Assembly: GCF_003024235.1 (NCBI RefSeq)
Contig: NZ_KZ679086.1
Coordinates: 186,001 to 250,000 of the forward strand
Source of the DNA: Arenimonas caeni
Lineage (GTDB): Bacteria > Pseudomonadota > Gammaproteobacteria > Xanthomonadales > Xanthomonadaceae
Reading direction: 5' to 3'
Length of the DNA: 64,000 bases
Shown here: positions 46,477 to 55,519 of the stretch, piece by piece
How positions within the stretch are numbered: position 1 is the first letter of the stretch
Layout: each line of letters starts with the position of its first letter
Translations under genes and position numbers: made by a program
The notes under the pieces: generated by a model
Database searches by the model: none
Seen by the model: the letters and a program-made list of their open reading frames with translations, nothing else
Told to the model about the DNA's origin: nothing

Positions 46477-48303
46477 GGGCCAGCTGGAAACCCCGTCGGC
46501 GATCTCGTCCATCATCTTCTTCATCGCCGCCGTGCTGCCGTTGTTGGCGTTGCTCACCGCCACCAGGCCAAAGCCGCCGGCACGCACGTCGTAGCTGGCG
46601 GTCGTGCCGCTCATTTCGCCGTTGTGGTAGTAGGGCGCGAGGATGCCGTCGGTGTGGCGCATGAAGCGCAGCAGGTCGATCGGGCGGGCGATCCAGCCGC
46701 CGTGCGAGTCGAAGCGCTCGGGCTTGACGCTCGAGTAGGCGCCACCGCCGTAATAAACGACTTCGTCCGGGCGGCGGTCGGCCAGCTTGTCGCCGCCGAT
46801 GACGATGTCGCCGGCGCCGGCGGGCTTTAGCAGGGTGTCGCGCACGTAGGCCTCGTAACTCTTGCCGGTGCGCGCCTCGATCACCCGGCCCAGCAGGCAG
46901 TAGCCGAAGTTGGAGTACATGTCCGAACCCTTCAGGCCGGCGGGCGTGGTGCCCGGGGTGTAGCCCAGCGGATAGTTCTGCAGCGCCCAGTTGATCAGGC
47001 CGGCGTGGCCGGTTCCGCTGTAGGCGAACATCGGGTCGCTGCCGTTGCCGTCCTTGTCGATGCGGCGGAAGCCGGCCCGATGGCGGATCAGGTGGTCGAC
47101 GGTGATGTCCTCGATGTCCTGGTTGTCCTGGGGCGTTGCATAGGTGCCGCCGAGGATGCTGCCGGCCCCGAAGACTTCGTCGCCCAGGTCGAGCGACGTG
47201 GTGTTCGCCAGGTTCACCACCGCCACGTGGGTGATCGGCTTGGACACGCTGGCGATGCGGAAACGGTGGCGCGGGCTCACCGGCATGCCGGTGTCCTTGT
47301 CGGCCACGCCGAAGCCGGCGGCATAGACCAGGCGGTCGTTGCGCATCACCGCGATCGAGAGGCCCGGCATGTCGTTGGCGCGCATGTAGGCGCGGGCCTT
47401 GTCTTCGATGAGCTTCAGGTCCTTGGCGGCGAACGTCGTGTTGCGCCAGAGCATGTTGAAGCGCACGCCGTCGCCGCCGTTGAAGGCCTCGACGTAGTCC
47501 GGCTCCCAGGACTGGTAGCGGTAGTTGTCGAACACCGCCTGGTAGTGCGCCGCCGGCGTGCCGTGGCGTGCCGACCACTGCGGCCCGCCGGCCTTGGTCC
47601 AGATCGCCGCGTAGCGGTCGCCGCCGCCGTCGCGGTAGCCGCTGACGACCTTCAGGCGGTAGCCCTGGCCGGTGAACTGGTTGAAGGCGGCTTGGTACTG
47701 GGCGGCGTTCAGGCCATGCCGTGCGACCCAGGCGGGACCGCCCTTCTCGAAGATCGCGGCGAAGCGCGGCGTGTTGCCGACCGTGTAGGCGCTGACATGG
47801 GCGAGCGAGTAGCCCTTGCCCACGAACTCATCCACGGCGGCCTGGTACTGGCGGGCGTCGAGCCCGTGGCGCGCGGCCCAGGCCGGACCGCCGGCCTTGG
47901 TCCAGATGGCGGCGTAGCGGGCTTCGCCGCCCACGCTGTAGCCGTTGATGAAGCTCAGGCGGTAGCCCTGCTGGCTGAAGCTGTTGAACGCGGCCTGGTA
48001 CTGCTCGCCGCTCAGGCCGTGGCGGGCGGCCCAGGCCGGCCCGGCTTCCTTCCTCCAGACCGCGGCGTAACGGGCCTGGCCGCGGCCGCCGTCGTAGCCG
48101 CTGACCGAGACGAGGCGGTAGCCCTTGCCGGTGAACTCGGTGAAGGCTTCCTGGTACTTGTCGGCGGTCAGCCCGTGGCGGGCGACCCAGTCGGCGGCCG
48201 CCGCGGGGGCGACGGACGCAATCAGCACGCAGGCGGCCAGCGCCAGGCGTGGGAACCAACGCGAAACGGCCGGCGGGGGCCGGCTGAGGATATGCGCGGA
48301 CAT
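46459..48303 (-). CDS. Secreted serine hydrolase with five N-terminal tandem repeats (polyglycine hydrolase-like)
   Basis: Exported protein of 614 residues. After the signal peptide (to about Ala37) come five ~48-residue repeats (about 39-285), each W-x-A-R-HGL...YQxxF...GYR...GY...RYAAIW, as in BTRD1 repeats. A class C beta-lactamase-like domain follows with SVSK (Ser352-Lys355) and YSN (463-465). The same pairing occurs in fungal polyglycine hydrolases, which cut glycine-rich loops of plant chitinases. The start at 48303 sits at the signal peptide. Its 3' end overlaps the YdjM-like gene by 18 bases. Confidence 0.85.
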   Translation of the reverse strand: MSAHILSRPPPAVSRWFPRLALAACVLIASVAPAAAADWVARHGLTADKYQEAFTEFTGKGYRLVSVSGYDGGRGQARYAAVWRKEAGPAWAARHGLSGEQYQAAFNSFSQQGYRLSFINGYSVGGEARYAAIWTKAGGPAWAARHGLDARQYQAAVDEFVGKGYSLAHVSAYTVGNTPRFAAIFEKGGPAWVARHGLNAAQYQAAFNQFTGQGYRLKVVSGYRDGGGDRYAAIWTKAGGPQWSARHGTPAAHYQAVFDNYRYQSWEPDYVEAFNGGDGVRFNMLWRNTTFAAKDLKLIEDKARAYMRANDMPGLSIAVMRNDRLVYAAGFGVADKDTGMPVSPRHRFRIASVSKPITHVAVVNLANTTSLDLGDEVFGAGSILGGTYATPQDNQDIEDITVDHLIRHRAGFRRIDKDGNGSDPMFAYSGTGHAGLINWALQNYPLGYTPGTTPAGLKGSDMYSNFGYCLLGRVIEARTGKSYEAYVRDTLLKPAGAGDIVIGGDKLADRRPDEVVYYGGGAYSSVKPERFDSHGGWIARPIDLLRFMRHTDGILAPYYHNGEMSGTTASYDVRAGGFGLVAVSNANNGSTAAMKKMMDEIADGVSSWPSVDHF

Positions 48304-48405
48304 GGCGGACTCCAGGGGTAGTCGGACAGGGGTGCGCCCGTCGCGATCGGGTGCCTTCTTCACAACGAGGCCCGGCTGGACTTCCGGACGCCCTGGGGCC
48401 AGGTC

Positions 48406-49404
48406 TCAGGCGGCGCGGGCCGCGTCCCAGGCCTCGCCGGCGGCCAGTGCGTCGAAATAGTCGCGGGTCAGGCGCAGCTGCTCTTCGGCGCAGGTGGCGC
48501 GGTTGACCACGCCGCGGAAGGCGGCGTTCTCCGGGCGGTCCTTCGCGTACCAGCCCAGGTGCTTGCGGGCGATGCGCACGCCCGACTCCTCGCCGTAGAA
48601 GGCGTGCAGGCCTTCGAGATGGCCGAGCAGGATGTCGCGGACCTCGGCAACGCCGGGCTCGGGCAGCGTTTCGCCCGTGGCGAGGTAATGCGCCACCTCG
48701 CGGAAGATCCAGGGACGGCCCTGGGCGGCGCGACCGATCATCACCGCGTCGGCGCCGGTGTGGCGCAGCACGAAGGCGGCCTTCGCGGGCGAATCGATGT
48801 CGCCGTTGGCCAGCACCGGGATGCGCAGCGCCGACTTCACCTCGGCGATGGTGTCGTACTCGGCCAGCCCGGTGTAGTGCTGGTCGCGGGTGCGGCCATG
48901 GATGGCCAGTGCGGCGATGCCGCTGTCCTGCGCGATGCGGGCGATGGCCAGCGCGTTCTTCCGGTCGGCGGCCCAGCCGGTGCGGATCTTCAGCGTCACC
49001 GGCACGTCCACCGCCGACACCACCGCCCGCAGGATCTCGGCCACCAGGGCTTCGTCGCGCATCAGCGCCGAGCCGGCCCAGGCGTTGCAGACCTTCTTGG
49101 CCGGGCAGCCCATGTTGATGTCGATGATCTGCGCGCCGTGGTCGACGTTGTGTTTCGCGGCCTCGGCCATCACCGCCGGCACGGTGCCGGCGATCTGCAC
49201 GCTGATGGGGTCAGGCTCGCCGGCGTGGTCCATGCGGTGGCGCGACTTGGCGGTCTTCCAGAAGCGCGGGTCGGAGGTGGTCATCTCGGACACGCACAGG
49301 CCCGCGCCCAGCTGCTTGCAGAGCATCCGGAATGGCTTGTCGGTGACGCCGGCCATGGGGGCCAGCACCACGCGGGGCTCGATGGCGTGCGGGCCGATGT
49401 GCAT
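48406..49404 (-). CDS. dusB: tRNA-dihydrouridine synthase B
   Basis: FMN enzyme of 332 residues that reduces uridines in the tRNA D-loop. Start motif VVLAPMAGVTDKPFR, active-site INMGCPAKKVCN with catalytic Cys, IHGRTRDQHYTG and GADAVMIGRAAQGRPWIF are diagnostic for DusB. In many gammaproteobacteria fis follows dusB; here it does not. TAGAAT ends 8 bases before the ATG. Confidence 0.95.
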   Translation of the reverse strand: MHIGPHAIEPRVVLAPMAGVTDKPFRMLCKQLGAGLCVSEMTTSDPRFWKTAKSRHRMDHAGEPDPISVQIAGTVPAVMAEAAKHNVDHGAQIIDINMGCPAKKVCNAWAGSALMRDEALVAEILRAVVSAVDVPVTLKIRTGWAADRKNALAIARIAQDSGIAALAIHGRTRDQHYTGLAEYDTIAEVKSALRIPVLANGDIDSPAKAAFVLRHTGADAVMIGRAAQGRPWIFREVAHYLATGETLPEPGVAEVRDILLGHLEGLHAFYGEESGVRIARKHLGWYAKDRPENAAFRGVVNRATCAEEQLRLTRDYFDALAAGEAWDAARAA

Positions 49405-49444
49405 GGGGCGGCATTCTAGCCGCCCGCGCCGCGCGGTGCCCGGA

Positions 49445-50539
49445 TCAGCGCCGGCCGCGGGGCCGGCGCCAGAACAGGAAGCCGGTGACCAGCAAAAACG
49501 CCGGCAGCAGGCCGGCGAAGGCCATCGCCAGCTTCATCGGCAGGCCGCCCACCGCCGCGACGTGCAGCGGGTAGATGGCGTTGGTGAGCCGGGCGCCGGG
49601 CTTGTCGGCCGTGGCGTCGTAATGCAGCAGGGTTTCGCGGCCGTCGCGCGAGGTGGTCACCACGCTGCGGCCGACCGGATGCCATTCGCCGGAAGCCTGG
49701 CCGCGGAAGCCGACCGCCGGGGCATCCGCCGCCGGTGGCGCGATGCGGGCGATGCGGCCGCCGGGGAGTTCGGCCCGTGCCCGGTCGAGCACGCGTGGCC
49801 AGTCGATGCGCGCGGGCAGGGTGGCTGGCGCGGCCGCCACCGGCGCCGGGTCTGCCCCCAGCGCGCCGACGATCACCGCGCGGAAGCCCGCGTGGTAGAT
49901 CATGCCCAGGCCGGTGAGCGTGGCCAGCGCGAGCAGCGGCAGGGTGAGCGCGCCCGTGCTGCGGTGCCAGCTCAGCCAGCGCCGCGCCGGCGGGCCCGAA
50001 CGCCAGCGCAGGTGTTCGAGCAGGCGGCCGCGTTTGGGCCACCACAGGTAGAGCCCGCCGAGCAGCAGGAACATCGCGATCCAGCCGGCCACGCCCAGCA
50101 CCTGCTTGCCGGTGGCGCCGCCGAGCAGCTCCACGTGCCAGTGGTGCAGCCACATCAGCCAGTCGTCGTGGTGGCTGCGTTCGAGCAGCAGCCGGCCGTC
50201 GTCGGGCGCGAAATAGGCGCGGTGGCCGTCGGCGAAGTAGGCCTGCCAGACAGGCAGCTGTTCGCGCGGCAGGTCGAGCACGGCCAGGCCGCGTGGCGTC
50301 CACTGCTCCAGCAGCCGGCCCATCACCACGCCGTCGGCGACCGGCGCGTGCCCGGCCAGCTGCGGCCGCGTGGCCAGCAGCAGCTCGGTGTGGAACACCA
50401 GCGCCGAGCCGGCCAGCGACACCAGCGCGAACAGCGTGCCGACGCTCATCCCCAGCCACAGGTGCAGCCAGGCCAGCAGCGCACGCAGCCGCCGTTTCAG
50501 GCGGCTGGGTGGGGCGGGCAGGGCCTGGCCGTCGGCCAT
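49445..50539 (-). CDS. PepSY-associated TM protein (PiuB-like, iron-regulated)
   Basis: Inner-membrane protein of 364 residues with four helices and PepSY-type regions, including LAWLHLWLGMSVGTLFALVSLAGSALVFHTEL, WLMWLHHWHVELLGG and the last helix ending in RRPRGRR. Members often sit beside siderophore receptors and some reduce ferric siderophores. It starts 8 bases after the receptor stop, so both share the Fur-controlled promoter. Confidence 0.88.
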   Translation of the reverse strand: MADGQALPAPPSRLKRRLRALLAWLHLWLGMSVGTLFALVSLAGSALVFHTELLLATRPQLAGHAPVADGVVMGRLLEQWTPRGLAVLDLPREQLPVWQAYFADGHRAYFAPDDGRLLLERSHHDDWLMWLHHWHVELLGGATGKQVLGVAGWIAMFLLLGGLYLWWPKRGRLLEHLRWRSGPPARRWLSWHRSTGALTLPLLALATLTGLGMIYHAGFRAVIVGALGADPAPVAAAPATLPARIDWPRVLDRARAELPGGRIARIAPPAADAPAVGFRGQASGEWHPVGRSVVTTSRDGRETLLHYDATADKPGARLTNAIYPLHVAAVGGLPMKLAMAFAGLLPAFLLVTGFLFWRRPRGRR

Positions 50540-50547
50540 TGCCGGGC

Positions 50548-52659
50548 TCAGAAGCGGTGCGACCAGGCCACGCTCAGCACGCGCCCACGGCCGGCCACGT
50601 AGTCGTCGTTCGAGGGCGTGGTCTGCGAGTAGTAGCTGATGTACTGCTCGCCCAGCAGGTTCTGGATGCCCACCGAGAGCGTGCCCACCGGCAGGCCGAT
50701 CCGCGCCTGCAGGTCGACGGTGGTGTAGCCGTCGAAGGAGGCCACCTGCGTGCCGAAACGCTCGAAGTCGCGGTCGAAGGCACGGCTGGCCTGCAGGCGG
50801 GTGGCGATGGCGTCGGTCCAGGCCCGCTCCCAGAACAGGGTGGCGCGGTCGGGGCTGTTGTTGATGCCCTCGAGGTCGGTGTCGACGCGGCCGTCCTGGT
50901 CGCGGTCGTAGCGGCCGTCGGTGCGCGCGTAGGCCAGGCCGATGCGGTCACCCAAACCCAGGCGCAGGGCGATGTTGCCCTCGAGGCCGCGGATCTCGGT
51001 TTTCTGGCGGCTCACGTTGTAGGTGTCGGTGGCGGCGTCGTAGACCAGCAGCGAACCCAGGTCCGAGTCAGACCAATAGGCGGCCAGGTGGGCGCTCCAG
51101 CGGCCGTCGTCGTAGTCCAGGCCGATCTCGCGGTTGTCGGCCACCACCGGCGAGAGGTCGACCAGGCTGTCGACGTCCTGGCCGGGCACGCTGATCGCGC
51201 GCAGCACGCGGCCGACGTCGGCCACGGTGTAACCCTCGGCGTAGGAACCGTAGAAGGCCAGCGCGTCGGTCGCCTGCCAGGTGATGCCGGCATTGCCCAG
51301 CGTCTCCCGGGTCTTGGGGTTGCCGCCGGCGACGAGTTGGGCGCCGTAGACGGGCAGGGTGGTGTAGTCGTCGACCTCGAGCTCGCCGCGCTCGTGGCGC
51401 AGGCCGCCCACCAGGCTCACGCTGCCCAGCGTCCACTGCAGCTGGGCGAAGGGCGAGACCGAGGAATAGGTGGTTTCGGGCACCCAGTCCAGGCCGGCTT
51501 CGATCAGCTCCTGGGCGGTGGTGTCTCGGGCCAGGTCGAGGCCGAAGGTGGCCTGCAGCGGCAGGCCGCCGAGTTCCGGGTGCGACCAGCTGAACTTGCC
51601 GCCGAGTTTTTCCGACAGGTTCTGCGACTGGTCCTGCCAGATCGAGCCGGGGTCGTTGCGGAAGAAGTCCACCCAGGGCGAGGAGCCGTAGCGGGCGGCG
51701 AAGTCGAACCAGTACAGCTGGGCCTGCAGGTAACCACCGGCGAGGTCGCGGTCGGTGTAGTCGAGCGCGACCTGGCTCGTGCGGTTGCGCGGCGGATCCA
51801 GCGGGCGCTCGCCGCGCACCGAGGTGGCGGTGATGCCGGCGGCGAAATCGCCATTGACCGAAACATAGTCGCCCTTGCCGTCGAGCGAATAGTGGCTGGC
51901 GGTGAGCTGCAGGCGGCGGTCGTCGGCGAGGTTCCAGCCGAGCTTGGCGAAGTAGTTGGTGGCGCGCGAATCCATCAGGTCGCCCTGCACGCCGTTCACC
52001 GCCAGCGCGCGGCCGTCGCCGTCATGGTGCAGGCCTTCGGTGGCGTGCGACAGGCCGCCGACGAAGTCCATGGCGCCGCGCCGGGTGCCGTACAGCCAGG
52101 AAGCGCGGGTGCCGGTGGCGTCCGATTCGGTCGGCAGGGCGGTGCTGGCGCCCAGCGACACGTCGTGCCAGCTCGCGCCGTCCTCGTGCGGGGCGCGCGT
52201 GGTGATGATGTTGATGATGCCGCCCGAGGCGCCCAGGCCCTGCAGCGCGTTGGCGCCGTGGATGACCTCGATGCGCTCGATCATCGCCGGGTCGATCGTG
52301 TGGGCGTCGCGCGAGCCGTCGCGCAGCGGGGTGGACTGCGGCACGCCGTCGACCATGTACAGCGGCTGCCGGCCGCGCAGCGACTCGCCGAAGCTGGTCA
52401 TCTTCTGGCGCGAGGGCGCGAAGGCCGGGATCAGGTTGGCCAGCACCTGCGAGAGGTCGCTGGTGACCGCCAGCTGCTGCTCGAGCTGCGCCCGGTCGAT
52501 GACGGTGATGGTGTTGGGCAGGGCCGACTCGGACCAGGGCAGGCGGCTGGTGCTGGCCGAGACGGTCAGCTCGTCGAGCACGGCCAACTCATCGTCGGCC
52601 AGGGCTGGCTGGGTCAGGATGCCGGCGAGGGCGAGGGCGAGCAGGGAAAAACGGGGCAT
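50548..52659 (-). CDS. TonB-dependent siderophore receptor (IutA/VctA-like)
   Basis: Outer-membrane receptor of 703 residues. Signal peptide, a TonB box-like DELAVLDELTVSAS, a plug with GESLRGRQPLYMVDGVPQST and IERIEVIHGANALQGLGASGGIINIITT, and a barrel ending in aromatic Phe (VAWSHRF) are present. It is followed by a PiuB-like gene, and a Fur-like box lies 34-54 bases upstream of its start. The ligand cannot be assigned; IutA/VctA kinship suggests hydroxamate or catecholate siderophores. Confidence 0.92.
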   Translation of the reverse strand: MPRFSLLALALAGILTQPALADDELAVLDELTVSASTSRLPWSESALPNTITVIDRAQLEQQLAVTSDLSQVLANLIPAFAPSRQKMTSFGESLRGRQPLYMVDGVPQSTPLRDGSRDAHTIDPAMIERIEVIHGANALQGLGASGGIINIITTRAPHEDGASWHDVSLGASTALPTESDATGTRASWLYGTRRGAMDFVGGLSHATEGLHHDGDGRALAVNGVQGDLMDSRATNYFAKLGWNLADDRRLQLTASHYSLDGKGDYVSVNGDFAAGITATSVRGERPLDPPRNRTSQVALDYTDRDLAGGYLQAQLYWFDFAARYGSSPWVDFFRNDPGSIWQDQSQNLSEKLGGKFSWSHPELGGLPLQATFGLDLARDTTAQELIEAGLDWVPETTYSSVSPFAQLQWTLGSVSLVGGLRHERGELEVDDYTTLPVYGAQLVAGGNPKTRETLGNAGITWQATDALAFYGSYAEGYTVADVGRVLRAISVPGQDVDSLVDLSPVVADNREIGLDYDDGRWSAHLAAYWSDSDLGSLLVYDAATDTYNVSRQKTEIRGLEGNIALRLGLGDRIGLAYARTDGRYDRDQDGRVDTDLEGINNSPDRATLFWERAWTDAIATRLQASRAFDRDFERFGTQVASFDGYTTVDLQARIGLPVGTLSVGIQNLLGEQYISYYSQTTPSNDDYVAGRGRVLSVAWSHRF

Positions 52660-52692
52660 GGCGCATTCCGTTGGCTTGGGATGCGCGCATGG

Positions 52693-52713
52693 TAGTGAGA
52701 ATGATTCGCAACT
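52693..52713 (-). promoter_or_regulatory. Fur-like operator for the siderophore receptor
   Basis: TGAGAATGATTCGCA shares 7-1-7-like symmetry with the Fur consensus GATAATGATAATCATTATC. An almost identical sequence precedes the second receptor at 62079. Confidence 0.75.
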
Positions 52714-52780
52714 ACAACCGCAAGAAAGCGGTTATCCCCGGGATGCCCCCGCCGGGGCTGGCCCGGGGACGGGGGCGGGC

Positions 52781-53116
52781 TCAGTCGGTGGTGTCGTCGA
52801 TCGCCGCCCCGGGAGCGTTCTCCATCACCGAGCGGATGCCGTTGTCGCGCCCGCCGGCATCGGCATACATCTGGCTCTGGCCGATGACCTGGCCGTTGCC
52901 GGCCTTGAGCGTGAAGTAGCTGCGCCCGTCCTTGGCCTGCAGCCGCTCGAAGCGGCCCTCGTCGCCGGCGTTCTTGCGCACCGATTCGATGCCATTGAGG
53001 CAGCTTTCCTTGGCCTTGTAGCCCTCGCTGGTCAGGATGACCTGGCCATTGCCGGCCTTGAGGGTGAACTGGAACTCGCCGTTGCTGCGCTTGCCGATCT
53101 CGAACTTGCCTGCCAT
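52781..53116 (-). CDS. yegP: YegP/DUF1508 family protein
   Basis: Protein of 111 residues built from two DUF1508 repeats, each with F.LKAGNGQVI and a following Gly-Ile-x-SV: GEFQFTLKAGNGQVILTSEGY...NGIESV and SYFTLKAGNGQVIGQSQMY...NGIRSV. An acidic tail ends the protein. Function of the family is unknown. A GGAGGCC ribosome-binding site is 5 bases before the ATG. Confidence 0.92.
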   Translation of the reverse strand: MAGKFEIGKRSNGEFQFTLKAGNGQVILTSEGYKAKESCLNGIESVRKNAGDEGRFERLQAKDGRSYFTLKAGNGQVIGQSQMYADAGGRDNGIRSVMENAPGAAIDDTTD

Positions 53117-53206
53117 GGGGCCTCCCGGTGCGTGGTGGATGCCCGGGTGAGCCTAGGTAGCGGGGTGTTACCGGAGCGTCAAGGTGGCTTACACCGACAG
53201 TGCCAG

Positions 53207-54160
53207 CTACTCGGCTGCGGCCAGGTGCGGCATCGCCAGCGCGGCGCCGTGCTGTTCGGTGGAGCGGGCGGCGTAGCGGTTGGCGAAACCCACGGCATCG
53301 GCGAAAGGCGCCTCAGGGAGGGTGGCCAGCGCCGCAGCCAGCGCGCCGCTGAACGCGTCGCCGGCGCCGGTGGTGTCGACCACCCGGGCCGGTTCGGCGG
53401 CGAGGCGGTAGCAGGGCGCGTCGTCGCCGCGCCGGCGGCCGTCGGCATGCGAGACGAACACGCCGTGGCCGCCGAGCGTGATCACCCAGGTCGTGGCCTG
53501 CAGCGACTGGCACAGCGCATGCAGCGACTCGCCGGCCATCGCGTGCAGCGAATCGGGATCGACGGCGCGGCCACCGTGGCGCGCCAGCAGCGCGGCGAAC
53601 TCCGTTTCGTTCGGCGTCAGCACGTCGGCCAGCGCCAGCAGGGTGTCGCTGGTGGGGGCATTGGCCGGCGCGGGATTGAGCACGGTGGTGGCGCCACAAC
53701 CGCGACCGAGCGCGAGCGCGGCAGCCACGGCCCCGGCCGCCACTTCCAGCTGCGCCAGCACCACGCCGGCGCCGGCGAAGGCGGGGCGCGCGGCTTCGAC
53801 GAAGCCTTCCGACAGCGCGGCATTGGCGCCGGGCGCGACGGTGATGACGTTGCGTCCGCTGGCGTCCACGAAGATGCCGGCCGTGCCCGAGGGCAGGGCG
53901 GGGAACACCTCGGCATGCAGCTCGATGCCTTCGTCGCGGGCCAGCGCGCGCGCCGACGCCGCGGCGGCGTCTTCGCCCAGCGCGGTCAGGAAACCGGTGC
54001 GGGCCCCGGCACGGGCCGCGGCCACGGCCTGGTTGAAACCCTTGCCGCCCGGGCCGCTGGCGTAGGTGCCCAGGCGCGTGGCGCCCGGTGCCGGCAATTC
54101 ATCGCTGCTCCAGACGTGGTCCTGGTTGTAGGAACCCACCACCAGCACCACGCCCGCCAT
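53207..54160 (-). CDS. rbsK: Ribokinase (PfkB family)
   Basis: Sugar kinase of 317 residues that makes ribose 5-phosphate. PfkB signatures are GPGGKGFNQAVAAARAGA near the N terminus and VVDTTGAGDAFSGALAAAL with the catalytic Asp near the C terminus; NPAPAN is typical of ribokinase. It begins 3 bases after the nucleoside transporter gene, so it likely phosphorylates ribose freed from imported nucleosides, although a nucleoside hydrolase is not in the window. Confidence 0.9.
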   Translation of the reverse strand: MAGVVLVVGSYNQDHVWSSDELPAPGATRLGTYASGPGGKGFNQAVAAARAGARTGFLTALGEDAAAASARALARDEGIELHAEVFPALPSGTAGIFVDASGRNVITVAPGANAALSEGFVEAARPAFAGAGVVLAQLEVAAGAVAAALALGRGCGATTVLNPAPANAPTSDTLLALADVLTPNETEFAALLARHGGRAVDPDSLHAMAGESLHALCQSLQATTWVITLGGHGVFVSHADGRRRGDDAPCYRLAAEPARVVDTTGAGDAFSGALAAALATLPEAPFADAVGFANRYAARSTEQHGAALAMPHLAAAE

Positions 54161-54163
54161 GGA

Positions 54164-55456
54164 TCAGGCACCCAGCGAGGTCAGCACGCCGGCGATGGTG
54201 GCGGTCATGAAGGTGGCCAGGGTGCCGCCCAGCACGGCGCGCAGGCCGAACTTGGCCAGGTCCTGGCGCCGCTCCGGGGCCAGGCCGCCGATGCCGCCGA
54301 TCTGGATGGCGATGGAGCTGAAGTTGGCGAAACCGCACAGCGCGTAGGTGGCGATCAGCCGGCCCTTCTCGGTGAGCTCCACGCCCTCGACGCGGCCGTT
54401 GACGATGTCGGCCAGCTGCAGGTAAGCCACGAATTCGTTGATCACGACCTTCTGGCCAATCAGCGAGCCGACGGTGGTGGCGTCCTGCCAGGGCACGCCG
54501 ATCACCCAGGCGATCGGCGCGAGCAGGTAGCCGAAGATCGTCGACAGGTCGGTGGGCTTGCCCAGCGCCTCGGCGGCGCCGGTGATCTCGCCCACCCAGG
54601 TCAGCGGGGCGTTGATCAGCGCGATCAGGGCGATGAAGGCCAGCAGCATCGCGCCGATGTTCAGGGCCAGGCGCAGGCCGTCGGCGGCGCCGGCGGCGGC
54701 GGCGTCGATCACGTTCGAGGTGGTCTTCTCGACCTCCATCTTCACCGTGCCGCGGGTGAGCGGATTGCTGGTCTCCGGGATCAGCAGCTTGGCGATCACC
54801 AGGGTGGCCGGCGCGGCCATGATCGAAGCCGCCAGCAGGTGCTTGGCGTAGTACTGCGCCTGCTCCGGGTCGCCGCCGCCGAGCATGCCGACGTAGGCCG
54901 CGAGCACGCCGCCGGCGATGTGGGCCATGCCGCCGATCATCATGGTGATCAGCTCGGACTCGGTCATGCGCGGGATGTAGGGGCGCACCGTCAGCGGCGC
55001 CTCGGTCTGGCCGATGAAGACGCTGGCGCAGACGCTGGTGGTCTCGGCGCCGGAGACCTTCATCACCTTGGTGATGGCCCAGGCCATGGCGCGCACGATC
55101 GCCTGCATCACGCCCAAGTGGTACATGACGCCCATCAGCGAGGCGAAGAAGATGATGGTCGGCAGCACCTGGAAGGCGAAGATGAAGCCGAACTTCGACG
55201 TATCCATCAGGTCGCCGAAGATGAAGGTCGAGCCGGCCGAGACGAACTCGAGGATCTTCACGAAGCCGTGGCCGAGCAGGTCGAACACTTCGCGACCGCC
55301 CGGCACCAGCAGCACCAGCGCGGCGAAGCCGATCTGGAGGGTGATGCCGGTGAGCACCAGCCGCCAGTCCACGGCCTTTTTGTTGTTGGAGAAGAGCCAG
55401 GCGATGCCGATCAGGACGGCGAGGCCGAACAGGCCGAAAAAGATGCTCGAGACCAT
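54164..55456 (-). CDS. Concentrative nucleoside transporter (NupC/CNT family)
   Basis: Inner-membrane cation-coupled nucleoside importer of 430 residues. Typical CNT segments are FVFGDLM-like STFIFGDLM, MGVMYHLGVMQAIV, GQTEAPLTVRPYI and NEFVAYLQL, plus the late CGFANFSSIAIQIGGIGGLAP. The ATG at 55456 places the first membrane helix at the N terminus; a GTG at 55495 would add 13 residues with two Cys. It forms an operon with rbsK. Confidence 0.93.
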   Translation of the reverse strand: MVSSIFFGLFGLAVLIGIAWLFSNNKKAVDWRLVLTGITLQIGFAALVLLVPGGREVFDLLGHGFVKILEFVSAGSTFIFGDLMDTSKFGFIFAFQVLPTIIFFASLMGVMYHLGVMQAIVRAMAWAITKVMKVSGAETTSVCASVFIGQTEAPLTVRPYIPRMTESELITMMIGGMAHIAGGVLAAYVGMLGGGDPEQAQYYAKHLLAASIMAAPATLVIAKLLIPETSNPLTRGTVKMEVEKTTSNVIDAAAAGAADGLRLALNIGAMLLAFIALIALINAPLTWVGEITGAAEALGKPTDLSTIFGYLLAPIAWVIGVPWQDATTVGSLIGQKVVINEFVAYLQLADIVNGRVEGVELTEKGRLIATYALCGFANFSSIAIQIGGIGGLAPERRQDLAKFGLRAVLGGTLATFMTATIAGVLTSLGA

Positions 55457-55519
55457 GGAGTTGGGACCGCAGGAGGATGCGGCAGCGTAGTTCACGCCCC
55501 GGGCGCGGGCAAGGAAGCC

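Noticed and set aside
48300-48410. Search for fis after dusB
   Set aside because: The gene after dusB is the polyglycine-hydrolase-like protein. No Fis-like frame is present between or overlapping them.
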